Below, piece after piece: positions 24,483-36,339 of a stretch of DNA of 64,000 nt. The stretch covers positions 3,568,514 to 3,632,513 of the forward strand of contig CAJNOP010000001.1 in the NCBI GenBank assembly GCA_905250075.1, written 5' to 3'. A program made the position numbers and the translations under genes. Position 1 is the stretch's first letter, and each line of letters begins with the position of its first letter. The DNA comes from Rotaria sp. Silwood1. Its lineage: Eukaryota > Rotifera > Eurotatoria > Philodinida > Philodinidae. Under the pieces are notes generated by a model. It was not told where the DNA came from. It saw only the letters and a program-made list of their open reading frames with translations, and did no database searches.

Positions 24483-24809
24483 ATGACGAAGGGTACTCAA
24501 TCATTCGGCAAACGCAATTGCAAGACCCATACATTATGTCGTCGATGTGGCCGTTCATCATACCATTTACAACGACAACGTTGTGCTGCTTGTGGTTTTC
24601 CATCGGCTAAAACTCGTAAATACCAATGGAGTGAAAAATCTCGTCGTCGTAAAACAACCGGCACTGGTCGAATGAAACATTTGAAGAAAGTCTTTCGTCG
24701 ATTTCGAAATGGTTTTCGTGAAGGAACATTAGCTAAATCACGTAAAGCTCAACGACAAGCAGCTGGCACAACAACAACAACTACTGCACCAGCTACAACG
24801 GCTAAATAA
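24483..24809 (+). CDS. RPL37: 60S ribosomal protein L37 (eL37), 108 aa
   Basis: Single coding exon from ATG 24483 to TAA. Component of the large cytosolic ribosomal subunit that binds 5.8S/28S rRNA. It opens [23 protein letters not shown] and carries the C4 zinc ribbon (CRRC then CAAC, about residues 19-37). The basic body with [15 protein letters not shown] and FRNGFREG is strictly eL37-like. The protein is about ten residues longer than usual (about 97) because of a Thr/Ala-rich tail ([14 protein letters not shown]). AATAAA lies at about 24873-24878. GC in the CDS is clearly above the flanks, as expected for a highly expressed gene. Confidence 0.98.
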   Translation: MTKGTQSFGKRNCKTHTLCRRCGRSSYHLQRQRCAACGFPSAKTRKYQWSEKSRRRKTTGTGRMKHLKKVFRRFRNGFREGTLAKSRKAQRQAAGTTTTTTAPATTAK

Positions 24810-27800
24810 ATAAAAAATATATTGTTTTGTTGTAAGCCTTTCGGTAGTACAACTTAGAAGAAGAAATTCAAAAATAAAATACAGGAAGAGATCGATTGTT
24901 TTAGACTTTTCTTTTTCATTAACTTTCTTTTATATTGTATAAATATTCGTGCTTCGATGATTTAAACATTATTATCTGCCGAATTATTTCTGTGGCTCAG
25001 ATAACTTGTTGAATTTCTTCAAATGAGAAGTACAAAAAAAAATAGAATAGAGCTTTTTGTTCAAAAAGAAAAACAAAATCCTTGTCAGACAACTCAGTAA
25101 ATTTTTCGATTTGGTTTTAAATCAAAGCAAATTCATACGAACGAGACTAACAAATTTTTTCTTCATCGTTGTCTGAATTAAGTATGTTCTGCTGAGTAGA
25201 TTTGAACACATTATGTTACTGTGTTTATCGGAGAAGACACTGAACTAAAATTTCAATTTAATAGACGTAGAAAATTTTATCTACAATTTTGATAAATATC
25301 GTTCGTTTGATATTGAAATAGTTCAAATTAAATTTTAGAAGTTTAGATTTTTTATTTTGGTATTAGTAACATTTAACAAAAAAAAAATATTTCAGGAACT
25401 TTCATAACACATTCTATTGTTTTGTTTAATTAGACAGATAAGTCAGAGCTATTTAATATGAAAAACGATTTCAATATATATGAGAATTCTATCGATTTTT
25501 ATAAGTATTGAAGGATGTTTGGATATTAGATTTGTTCGATCATTTTACCACTAACTATGGCAAAAAAAAAACATGATTCAAAGATTTTCTGTAAGACGTA
25601 AGAAATGTTCTTCATGCCTTAGAATTAGGAATGTACCAAGACGAAACTTGTCAGATTAATTAAATGCCTACTAAGTACATGAATAAATCTTGATTTCCAT
25701 ATGGTGAACATCGACGATACTTCATTTGCATTTGACAAGAAATTTTCTCTAATCACGAGAGATGACAAATGCTTTTTTTTATGGTGTTACTTTCCGTGTT
25801 GAGTGCATTTCTCAAAGTTCTTTAATCATATGTGTTCATATTGATAACATTAAAGATTTTCAAGTCAGAAGAAGAACAATACTATTGGTTCATGAAATAA
25901 GAACAGCGATGTCTTGTTCAATAAAGTATATTCTATTCAATCATCTGTTTGTATTCATATCTTCAAATGAATGACGTCATTTTTCAACAGGCTAATAATC
26001 AACTGATGATGAATATAAAATAAAAATTTATTTATCAAGAGATTCATAGTTATTATTTTTTTTTTTTGATAATATTAAATATTCTATATGGTTAACGATG
26101 CGAAAGTATTAAACATAAAAATTATTTCAAGAAAACAATTATTGATTAATGAATAGAAGTCGAGAATGAATTATAAACATTATTATATTGATTGAACAGT
26201 TATTAAAGTATGAGGACATGTTAGATCCATTGATAGACAAAGAAACAAATTCAAGTTGTATATATATATTTTTGAAAACGATGATATTGTTCATATGTAA
26301 AAGGTCAAAAGCAAAGAAATGATTAGTAATGATCTATCAGAAATTTTAAATGAGTTTACATATAATCAAGAGCAAAAACATTGGTTTTAGTTGAATCAAA
26401 ATTTAAATTTTATAATTGAAACCTTAATTATTTATAACATGAATTTTCAGCAACTAAAACTACTCTACATGACGACAATACAAAATCAAATATCTTCTAA
26501 ATAAGAACAGATTAATAAGATTTCCTATTTTCTTTTGATGATTATTATTATTATTATTATTATTTATTTTTCGTCGTCATAATATAACATATAATAACTA
26601 TTATCTACAAACATTAAAATGATAATCATGCAAAATAATACTTTTTATGTAAAACTATATTTAGATAATCATTTAATAGCAATAGATTATTACATGTTTA
26701 GATTTTTATAATACATCATTTCAACAAATGAATATAATTATACTCATTAGTTTAAATATTAAATAAGTTTATGTTGCCAGTAGCGAATAAGAGTATCTTC
26801 TTACCATATCATAACTTTGATACGTGCTCAAAATCCCGAAATTTATGTGCACATACTTTACTAAGAGTGTAGGTTGAAAATATGCCTCTTGTCCTAATGA
26901 CTCAATTAAAAATTAGAATTATGAGAAATGGTAACGGATGACATTTATATTTCTTTTAAGCTTCATAACTCTGCAACGAAAAAGTTTTTCGAATACTCCG
27001 ATTTCTCATTATCCAGTGTTGTGTTTCAACTGTCTATGATACAGGTTTGATTAAAGTTTATTAACGTTCTCCATAGTGCTGTTTATTTTTTTAAGCTATT
27101 ATTGCAAAGAAAAACTGTTTACGGCCGTTTGAAAACCATCACTTGCTGATAGTTCAATGTATGAAATGCAAATTTTCAGAGACGCTTCGCTTGTAGTTGA
27201 ATATTATTGCTCATAAATTTCAAAAACGAAACTTCAATTAAAAAGACATGCTATATCGATGATGAGTTTATCAAAGCTAAAGATATAGAAGCATCCATAT
27301 TTAATTTAAATGAACTCATCTTTCGCATAAAGAAAGACTTTAAATTTTCCTTGAGTTTCACGTGATTATATCAAGAGTTAATCATGTATTTGATGAAATG
27401 CTATGCAACATTTAGTTGACAGTCGCTGAAGATATGAAAAAGTTCAAACTAAAAACAAAACAGATGCCATAAATTATAATTCTGTTTTTTTCTTGAGCAA
27501 ATGAGGTGAGCATTTGTCTTTGACCTACATTTTTAACAACATATATGAACTGAAAATTCTAAAGCTCTAGTAGGTAGGATGATAAACTAGATTTAATGAA
27601 AGACAAAGAAGATTTTTGTTTACTGCTAGATATTTATTCATTTTCTGAAAAATAATATTTAGTTCTTGTTTTCAATAATAAAACAGTATAGTAAAATGAC
27701 TTTAGTCATTGATGTAAATTTTTCTTGTCGCATTAAAACGCAATCTTTTAATAGGCAATACGAGATTGTTCTCTTTATTTAAATAGATTTGCAGGATTCA

Positions 27801-28743
27801 TCATATTAAATCTAATGATCGAACAATATGATGTGATAACCTAAATCTATAATTCTGTTATTGTTTCATTGAAAGTTTCATCAATTTTCATGTCGATTAA
27901 CATTAACTCGTTCGATTGATTTTTTTCGACAAAGATTATTCCACTCAATTATGAGGAATAAACACATCATATGATATATCTACAATGACTACAACAGAAC
28001 TGTCCAACCCAATGCAAAATTTTTTAAAACCTATGGATTCAAGAAAAAACTTGAGAATCTACGAATCCATACAAAATATTTTTTGAATAATTACATTTTG
28101 CGAATTTTAAATATAGGACTATATAGTATTTCAAGTTTTAAAACAAATATCAAAGTATTGGTTTTGATGTAATTAGATAGATAAATTTGTTTTTGAGCAA
28201 TATTCTTTACACTTCATATTGTTTTAGATAGCTTTCATGTTGGTAAATAGTGAAGTATTGAGAGTTCACTGGTATATGAAAGCAAATTCGATTTAAATAT
28301 TATATCACATAATGAGTATGGCATATCTATGACCTATGGTTTGCTTTTTTTTTATGCTTCTAATCACTTCCCGTACTTATATATATAAGATTTAAATAAA
28401 TAAATTTCCATACTCTACATTGTATTAATAACAAATGTCTATTAAGACAAGTGTTTGTACTAATCTTGTTATGATAATTTATACATAAAAAGATAGAACT
28501 TAAAGTGCATTTCTAATTTTCTGTTTTGACTAGATCTCACAATCTTTTCTACTCTCTTTTCTATCTTAGCTTATTTATAACATCATCTTTTCTTTTTGTC
28601 TTTTCTTCTCTATATATGCGTTTTCATGAGACTAATTTTACATATCGTATTTAAAATTTTGTTGGTAGATCCACGGAATTTTTCAACATTCCATTTGTTT
28701 AACAAAGAGGTCAGTAACATTTGAAACTGTATCTAGTTTCACA
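24810..28743. other. Gene-poor AT-rich region
   Basis: Nearly 4 kb without a convincing coding region; small frames such as 25762-25974 have no recognisable domain. It contains an (ATT)n tract at about 26541-26566. No RNA gene was recognised. Confidence 0.45.
26541..26566. repeat. (ATT)n microsatellite
   Basis: About eight consecutive ATT units. Confidence 0.85.
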
Positions 28744-28923
28744 TAGAGCCATGCGGGGCGAATCGATAGACTTTTTTGAATTTTTACCTTGTTTACTTTA
28801 TATCTTCGTCATTTTAGAAGATAGAAAAAACTTTTCTTCACAAACATCATAGAGCAAACATTTTTCTTGAATTCTCCGTTTTCAGATTTTCAAAATCTTT
28901 TCGAGAACAGACTCTACTCCAGT

Positions 28924-29023
28924 NNNNNNNNNNNNNNNNNNNNNNNNNNNNNNNNNNNNNNNNNNNNNNNNNNNNNNNNNNNNNNNNNNNNNNNNNNNNN
29001 NNNNNNNNNNNNNNNNNNNNNNN
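28924..29023. other. Assembly gap (100 N)
   Basis: Exactly 100 undetermined bases, the usual placeholder for a gap of unknown length, directly at the inner end of the left foldback arm. Confidence 0.99.
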
Positions 29024-29136
29024 GTGAAAGAATGATCGAAATCAGAATAAGAATGAATGAGAAACTTTCATTTTACTCTCAAAGCTGAGATTAGTTACAA
29101 TTATACATTCGTCCCACATAACAATGTATGATTCTC

Positions 29137-29161
29137 GATTCGCTCCAGTTTGGAGCGAATC
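29137..29161. repeat. Short perfect hairpin in foldback centre
   Basis: gattcgctcc, loop of five bases, ggagcgaatc: a 10-bp perfect stem within the central part of the foldback element. Confidence 0.8.
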
Positions 29162-31858
29162 AATAACGCTTTAGGACTCTCGGGAAAACTGGAGTAGAGT
29201 CTGTTCTCGAAAAGATTTTGAAAATCTGAAAACGGAGAATTCAAGAAAAATGTTTGCTCTATGATGTTTGTGAAGAAAAGTTTTTTCTATCTTCTAAAAT
29301 GACGAAGATATAAAGTAAACAAGGTAAAAACTCCAAAAAGTCTATCGATTCGCCCCGCATGGCTCTATAACTTCTTTTTTTGAATGTTTTGTGTTCAAAT
29401 ATTATTTAATGTGTTTAACATCGTATCAGTTCGGATTAGAGACTTTCAAGATCCTATTGATTTCTATACATGTTTACTATTCTTTTTAAATAACGCGTTG
29501 ACTTTAATTATCAATTAGTCAAACAATTTCTACTGTGTAGATATTGACCTTCTTAAATGTTTATCTCAATCTTGAAAGATAGATAAGATGACGGATGACT
29601 ATCATGTATTTTACTTTGAGGCATAAAATGCTAGTCGTATTCTGAACTACAATGATGAGATTATTTGGATTATATGTCATCTATCATAATTACAGCAAAA
29701 ATATTTATATATGATGACTTTGTTATCTCCAGATATTTAAGGCTACAAAGTGCCATTGAATAATTTCATATTGAAGGGTGTAAATTAATTATCAGTTAGA
29801 TAGAAGTACTAGAATTTTCGTAAAGAATTGCTTGTTGTTTTGAGTATCATAAACAATGGAGAGACTTAATATGTTACATGAATCAAACTGAATCGTTTAG
29901 GAAAAACAAATATATATTCTCCAAAATATTAATTAAAAGCTAGTTTTTTTTATGAAAAATAGAATTTTTTTAATATTTTTACTGATATATGAATAATCAC
30001 ATGATTCTTAACATAAAATAGTAGTTGTCAAATATTCAGAGAGTGTAATTGATTAGAGACGTGTATACTCAGCATACTTATCAGCGATTTCATTTGTCAA
30101 ATATTTTTATAATGACTCGGTAATAATTTGTCATTCCTTGTTAAAGATTTCCCCACTTCAGAAAACTTGATTTGCGTCAAAAAAAAATAATTTTTTTGCA
30201 TGAAAATATGAACATATTGCCTGAGTTGCCTAATATATGAATTCACAAAAAGAGGTTTGATTCTCAAAAGTTTTACGAATAATTTTTGAAACTATTTGGA
30301 TAAACAATGATCTTGAAAGCAATGAGTAAACATCATTTTCTTTTTAGAGTTACATCTGAAAAATAAATATTTTCAGAAGAAAGTCAAATCTCACACATCT
30401 TAGCGATACACTTTTGAGATATATAATGACTTGAAAATGTAGGCGTAGATTTTCTCTTCTTGCACACCCTACATACATCTATATCTGCAGGAATATTTGA
30501 TACACATTTAGACCTACAGGAAAATTCCATGCACGTTAACACTCACACTTTCATCCGTGCCTGGAAAGCAGATCCTTTATATAAAATAAAACACAATATT
30601 TATTATGACTTGCTAGTAGAAACCAATCTTTATTATTAGTCGTTAAAAAAATTTAAAGGTAATAAAGAAGTTTAAAAATGCAATTGTTTTTCTTTTGCTT
30701 TTATTATGTTGTTGAATAGTAGAACACATATAAAGGTAATGGTAGGTCGCTTAATCTTCCATGATGTATTTCGTACGATAACAATCTAATATGTATAGAT
30801 AAGCGCTTCAGTTGACATGCAATTTAGTTATTCTTCACCTTCATTTTACGTTATAATAGGAAGACTATAAAAGAAAAATTTTTTAAAATTCATGTGCTCG
30901 GTAATGATAGCACTGTGAGTCACATTTGTTCTCACTATAACTTATTGTAGAAGACGTGTTCTTTTTTTTACCGATAGACATATGCACTGTCTTTCAACCT
31001 AGCGAAAGGAATTTTCTAACTAATCATCGATCCTGATTTTCACAGAAAATTATGCTTCAGACTTGCAAACTTTTGCAGTTCTGATGATCTGTAAATTGAC
31101 ACGGAATAAAAATTAAAAAGAACGTTTCTCTTATCCAAAAGCATCAAAAGTTCTTTTTCAAATCAAAGCAACCCAAACTACAATTTGAAATGTTTTTGTA
31201 AAAAATTTGTGTGCATAAAAGCTCTGTTTTGAAAATTGATCTCTTGTTGTCTGCTGAACGATAGCATATGAAGGCGAGAAACTTTTTTTTATTCATAGAT
31301 TCATATTTAAGTGATATGGGGTTTAAATTTATTGTTATTTTTATTCATATTAAAATAATTCCATATCAAATTATATCTACTAAAATAAAACTATTTTCAT
31401 CTAAAGTTACTTAACCTATTATCACGATTATGAAGTTGTTTCATGACTAAAATTATTGGCAATCCAACTTTTTTTTTCTTTCTCTCTTAAATGAATACGT
31501 CGCAATAAATATCTTTTTTTTATCTTTTTTCACGTATTATTAAAAAAAATATCTCTAAATCATAAATCTTATTTATTATAATCGTTTGTCTATAATTAAA
31601 CCTTCAAGCACATGTTACACCTTCGAATTCAATATATTAAATCATAAATCTTCTCTTTACACTCAACTTGTAACATGGAAAAATGATAATCATAAACAAA
31701 TTGTTATTAAGTAGTGTTAGAGAAAAAACGAGTATAAAGGTTAAGAACTCATGTAGCTTATGTTTTATTGTTGATTACTAACTCATTAGTTGTTATATCT
31801 AAAATAAAAATATTTATGCGGGGGCCCTATGATTTATGTAAAAAAATAATATATGATG

Positions 31859-31876
31859 TATATATATATATATATA
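31859..31876. repeat. (TA)n microsatellite
   Basis: Nine consecutive TA units within an AT-rich background. Confidence 0.85.
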
Positions 31877-31954
31877 CATATCTACTCAAGATTTTTATAA
31901 TCAATGCTAATAGAATTCATACAACGAAGAAGTAGGTCTTCGTATTTTATAATG

Positions 31955-31974
31955 CATTCATTCATTCATTCATT
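31955..31974. repeat. (CATT)5 microsatellite
   Basis: Five tandem CATT units. Confidence 0.85.
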
Positions 31975-33170
31975 ACTAGTTCCATCATCTACCAGCTACT
32001 TTTTAATTTTCTTTGAATTATTCAGATACATTAATTTTTGTTCCTTTATATACTGCTCTGTTGTTCTTGAGTACAATCAGTCTCATTGCATAAGAATAAA
32101 CAAAGTACGTATTGACATTAGCATTTCCTGTAGATTTTTTTTCTCTTAAATCTCATATAAGTATTTGAAAAGATCGTTATCCTAGCAATAATAAAATCAT
32201 CAATCGATTGTTTCGGGCAAGGAAATGGATGGTGTGTATTCTTATAAGGTAAATTGGTCTCTGCTTCAATATTTTCTTGTATTATTCATTGGAGATCAAA
32301 TAGATTTTTGAAAAACTTAATATTTTTTATATAATTAATAGTTAATGTTTGTAAAGAAATTTCTTGTACGTCGAACATAGATCTAAAACAGGAATAACTA
32401 GACAGAGTATGACATCAATGTCATTATGCAGATGCTTTAGAAACTTTTTGTCATTATCTTTTGTTTGCACTATTGCAAACTTACTATTTGTCGACTTTGC
32501 TTTTGTTACACCCACATTTATCACGTAATTTAAATAGTCCAAAACACGACTGCCAAGAAATATAAGCTTTACTTTTTGTAGATAAACGAGTCGATAACAT
32601 CTGTTATGACAGTTGAAGAAAAAATTATGTTATTCATAGGTTTAATCAAATTATTCAGGCTATTGTTATTGTAATTGAATATTGTATGAATAAGAAGTCA
32701 TGACATAGGTTTAGTGTAGTTGATGTTTCTGGTAAAACTAACAATAACATCACGTTATTAGTTCTATATCATTAAAAAAAAACTATTTTTTATAAGCAAA
32801 AAAATTAAATTGAATACTTTTCGTGATAAATGGATTATTTCTCAAGCTTTACTTCAATAGAGTTTTTATTTTAGCGATAATCGCATTAATTTTCATTTTT
32901 TCGGCGACTTTCTCTTTATAACCCATTTGTTCTTTTTTCGTTGTATTTTATCAGACCGTCATCAAATGACGAAGCCTTTGACGTTATAAATTTGTAGTGG
33001 GCGGCTTCTCTTTTCGATCATATATTACTACATTCTAATCTCATAAATGCAGCAGTACAGGTATTCAATAAAAAAAACAATTGCAAGTAAATAAGTTTTT
33101 CTCTTTAGTTATCTCACTAGAGTATTGATACAAAAGAAAAATATAAAGAAGTTAGACTTTTAATAAGCTA

Positions 33171-34117
33171 TGCAAAAGTCTTTGGGAAAATGTCACACTC
33201 TGTTAAACCATATTGCTAGCTTCTAAACTAATGAAATTTTTTTCGTTAGAAAGAGTAACGTCTGAAATACATATTTCGTATGAAACATGATTTTCCAGAA
33301 CGCATGTAAGAAGGAGAAAACGCCAAAACCAAAACATCTCTTTAAAAAGGTTCTTGCAATGTTTTTGTAATTTAAAAAGTTTGCATTTCTCAAATATTTT
33401 GAGTTACATGAATCAAATTCTAATACAAAAACTCACCAAAGTCTAGCACATCAAAAGCTCAATTGATATCAGCTGTGGTAGATTGTTTTAGATCCGTTCT
33501 TGCCTATTTATTCAAAAAAAAAAAAAATTTGGAAACTGGAGTTTTTTTTGTAAAATAGAGTTTTGCCCGAACGATCAGATTGAAAGGACATTAGCCTTCA
33601 TCTTCGGAATCCATGCATGAACTGAATTCTTGGTGCGATATCTGTTCGAACTATGTTAGATCATAGATACTGAGCAGGCAAAAATAATTGAAAAACTATT
33701 TTTTCATAGTTGCAAAACGGTCAGTTAGTAAAAGTGACCTGGTTATGTAGTCTCTTTTAGAAATAGTTATATATTTTTATAAAAGTCACGAGTTAATTTA
33801 ACTTCCACTGCACTATTGGAAAGTGAAATCTTAATGCTATAAAATTCACCATCAAATATGATTTTTCATTTCAGTTCAAATATAAAAATTTTAACGAAAA
33901 TAGAAAAATGATATTGCGTGATGGTGAAGTTGAAAGAACTCTTTTTAGAGATGTTTTAATTTTAGCATTTCTTTCTTCTTAGATGCATTCTGAAAAATCA
34001 TATTTCATACAAAATCTATACTTCAGACATTACTCTTTCTAGCGAAAAAAAATTCATTGATTTAGAAACTGGCAATATGGTCTAAGAGAGTGTGACATTT
34101 TCCAAAACCTTTTGCAC
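33171..34117. mobile_element. Foldback/MITE-like element with ~175-bp diverged arms
   Basis: Left end tgcaaaagtctttgggaaaa at 33171 and right end complementary up to 34117. The arms run about 33171-33350 and 33930-34117 with perhaps 80-85% match by eye. The middle (about 580 bp) is unique and non-coding. It is more decayed than the 28.7-kb element. Confidence 0.75.
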
Positions 34118-34617
34118 CACCTATTATATAATTTTTCTATCTATCTTATGAGAGTATTAGAGAAAAATTTTTGTTTTAATTTAGAATATGACTGATCAGT
34201 AATTGTATATAATGTCATAAATTTTTAAGAAATACTGACAAATAATATGTTCTATCTGATCCTCTGTATTAATTGATTGAACATGCCGATTATCTGACAC
34301 GAATGCAACAAATCTATTGAATTCGATTAGATTGGTAAATTCAAGTTACTTTTTTTTCTCATCTCGTACTGTAGTTATTTCGCTCTTTTACTGATTATAA
34401 TACCTTTTTATTCTTCTATTCTGTATAAAATTTTCTTTTTTTCTGTTATAATTGTTTGCAGGCAACGTTATCATTTGTTAGCATTTCTTTTTTATGATTC
34501 AACGGATAATTTCCCTTTTGAAATATGAATTACTATTTCTTAGAATAATTATCCTTTGTATTGATGTATAAATTCTTACAACTTTTCATTTTAGATTTTA
34601 TATTCATATCAGAAAGC
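34118..34617. other. Upstream region of secreted precursor gene
   Basis: AT-rich, no gene. A pyrimidine tract ending in TTTTCATTTTAG just before 34596 is a good 3' splice site 22 bases upstream of the next ATG. Confidence 0.45.
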
Positions 34618-35074
34618 ATGAATAATTATTTCACATTTCCAATAATTTTGATATCTTTCCTTTTAATAACACTAATATCTGGTCGAGCAATATACTATGA
34701 TGAATTAAATGACGACGATAATACAAAACCAACCTCAAGTGATGAAGAAGGTAAGTAATAATAAAAAATATACAATTTTTATTTTTTAATAAATTCTTTT
34801 TATTTTTTATTTAAAATTAAAAGATTATAAATCAAAACTATTAAATATCGTAAATGATGATGATAATGATATTAATGATAATGACATATCTTTTGATTCT
34901 AATGAAGAAAAAAAATTTCATCAACGACAAATAGTTACGCGATCTGAAGAATCCAATACAGTATCACCCCATACTCGAGAAGCAATAATGGATCTTCTTC
35001 AAAAAGCTTTTGATCAAGGATGGAGACCCAATTTAAAACATTATATTCCAGCAACACGTTTTGGTCGTCACTGA
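34618..35074 (+). CDS. Secreted peptide precursor with C-terminal RFamide signal, NPF/NPY-like candidate, 127 aa
   Basis: Two exons: 34618-34750 and 34824-35074, joined within a Gly/Asp codon. A signal peptide (FTFPIILISFLLITLISG, cleavage near residue 22) is followed by an acidic propeptide with Asp/Asn runs, a KK processing site (about residue 74), then a helical segment (EAIMDLLQKAF) and the ending LKHYIPATRFGRH. Gly followed by a basic residue after RF is the classic amidation/processing signal, so the mature peptide should end in RF-amide. The spacing LxxYI...TRF-G-R resembles the C-termini of neuropeptide F / neuropeptide Y family members, which act through G-protein-coupled receptors on feeding and gut activity. 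The usual Pro before the last RF is absent. The start at 34618 is chosen because an acceptor AG lies between it and an upstream in-frame ATG (34564). Confidence 0.6.
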
Positions 35075-36339
35075 CGGTGATCTGTTATTCTTTTAATGTT
35101 TTTCTTTTTGTATATTTATATACGATATCAAAAAGAAAAAGATTCTATATATTAACTGTCAGATCTAAATATAATCAAATTAAATGATAGATATTTAGAA
35201 TAATATGAGCGAATTCAAATATTTAAAGAATTTCATGTGTATAAAGAATAACGCGCCTAGTTTATAATTACATGAAATGTTATTTTTTGTGCCACTGTCT
35301 CGTGAAAAACAAAATTATCAATAAATTGTTGTCAAAAAAAAAACATTGAACAACTCATGAAATTAGATAAAAGTCTAAGAATTCATCAATAACGATTCAA
35401 GAAAAAACAGCTGATTTGTTTAATCAGTTTTACACCAAAACAAAATCAACTATTCAAAAAGTCTGGTTTCTAACATTTTGTGCCTTGGTTTGAAGTCTAT
35501 TGTTAAACTTTAAGATCGTAGACAGAAGTTGGTTGTCAAAATATGATACATAATTTTAGAGAACGAGGTTTACCACAATAGTTACAAACAAAAAACAATG
35601 ATCTTTTTTGACTTTTCTGATATCCTTTTTTTCATAGTAAAATTGACAGAAATTTTTTTTTTTAAATCTGATTTAAACTCTTTTCTCATTGATGACGGCT
35701 TATGCTGCCTATCATAATATTCACTCTATAGTTGTGCATACAGAATAGTTTTCATTGTTGACCGATAACGTTATATGTCAAACGATATATAAATATTGAG
35801 TCAGGATATTTTGAAATTATATGAGGCAAAATGTTACATTTTATAGCATGTATATTATTTCAATTCTCAATAGGTAATGCTTATGTATAGAAAATGTTTT
35901 TATGTGAGTCAAAAAGGCATTCAGTTATTGTAACATTTGCCAATATGATTTTATATACCCAATTTTATTATATGAGTGCAAGAGAATATATGGAACAGTC
36001 TGATCCGGAACAAAATGAACTCATAGACATGTTTTAAAAACTAAAGGAATTCAACCTTTGAGCAAGTGTTTATCAAAACAATTTTTCTTTCTTGTTATCT
36101 GTCTGTGCAACTTAGACGACTGATGTTGAGAAAGGACTCCCACGCTATCGTGATAAATTATCTCCGAAAGAAAAAAAATGATGAAATTCGAAAGCGAGAA
36201 ATTTTCCTTTGAAAAAGTAACTTATGAATCACGGAATAAAACTTTGCATAGATTATTTCATTGAATTCATCTATTTTTTAATTAAATACTAAAATCTATA
36301 CTAAAAAATAAAACGAAAAAGAAGACAACTAAAATTTTA
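35075..36339. other. Convergent intergenic region
   Basis: Between the 3' ends of the precursor gene (AATAAA at about 35320-35325) and CHID1. AT-rich; no gene, RNA or long repeat seen. Confidence 0.45.

Larger units (their letters stand above)
28744..29367. mobile_element. Foldback element with ~180-bp arms, containing assembly gap
   Basis: The left arm 28744-28922 begins tagagccatgcggggcgaat and is the near-perfect reverse complement of 29183-29367. TA lies at both ends. Between the arms are 100 N and about 160 bp of sequence. The arm GC at the tips contrasts with the surrounding AT-rich DNA. No coding capacity is seen; a frame crossing the N run is an artefact. Confidence 0.88.
29368..33170. 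other. Gene-poor AT-rich region
   Basis: About 3.8 kb with no supported gene. It holds a (TA)n tract (31859-31876) and a (CATT)5 tract (31955-31974). The small frames present show no domain or signal peptide that I trust. Confidence 0.45.

Noticed and set aside
28867-29088. Open frame running through the N block
   Set aside because: It exists only because undetermined bases contain no stops; the flanking sequence is a foldback arm.
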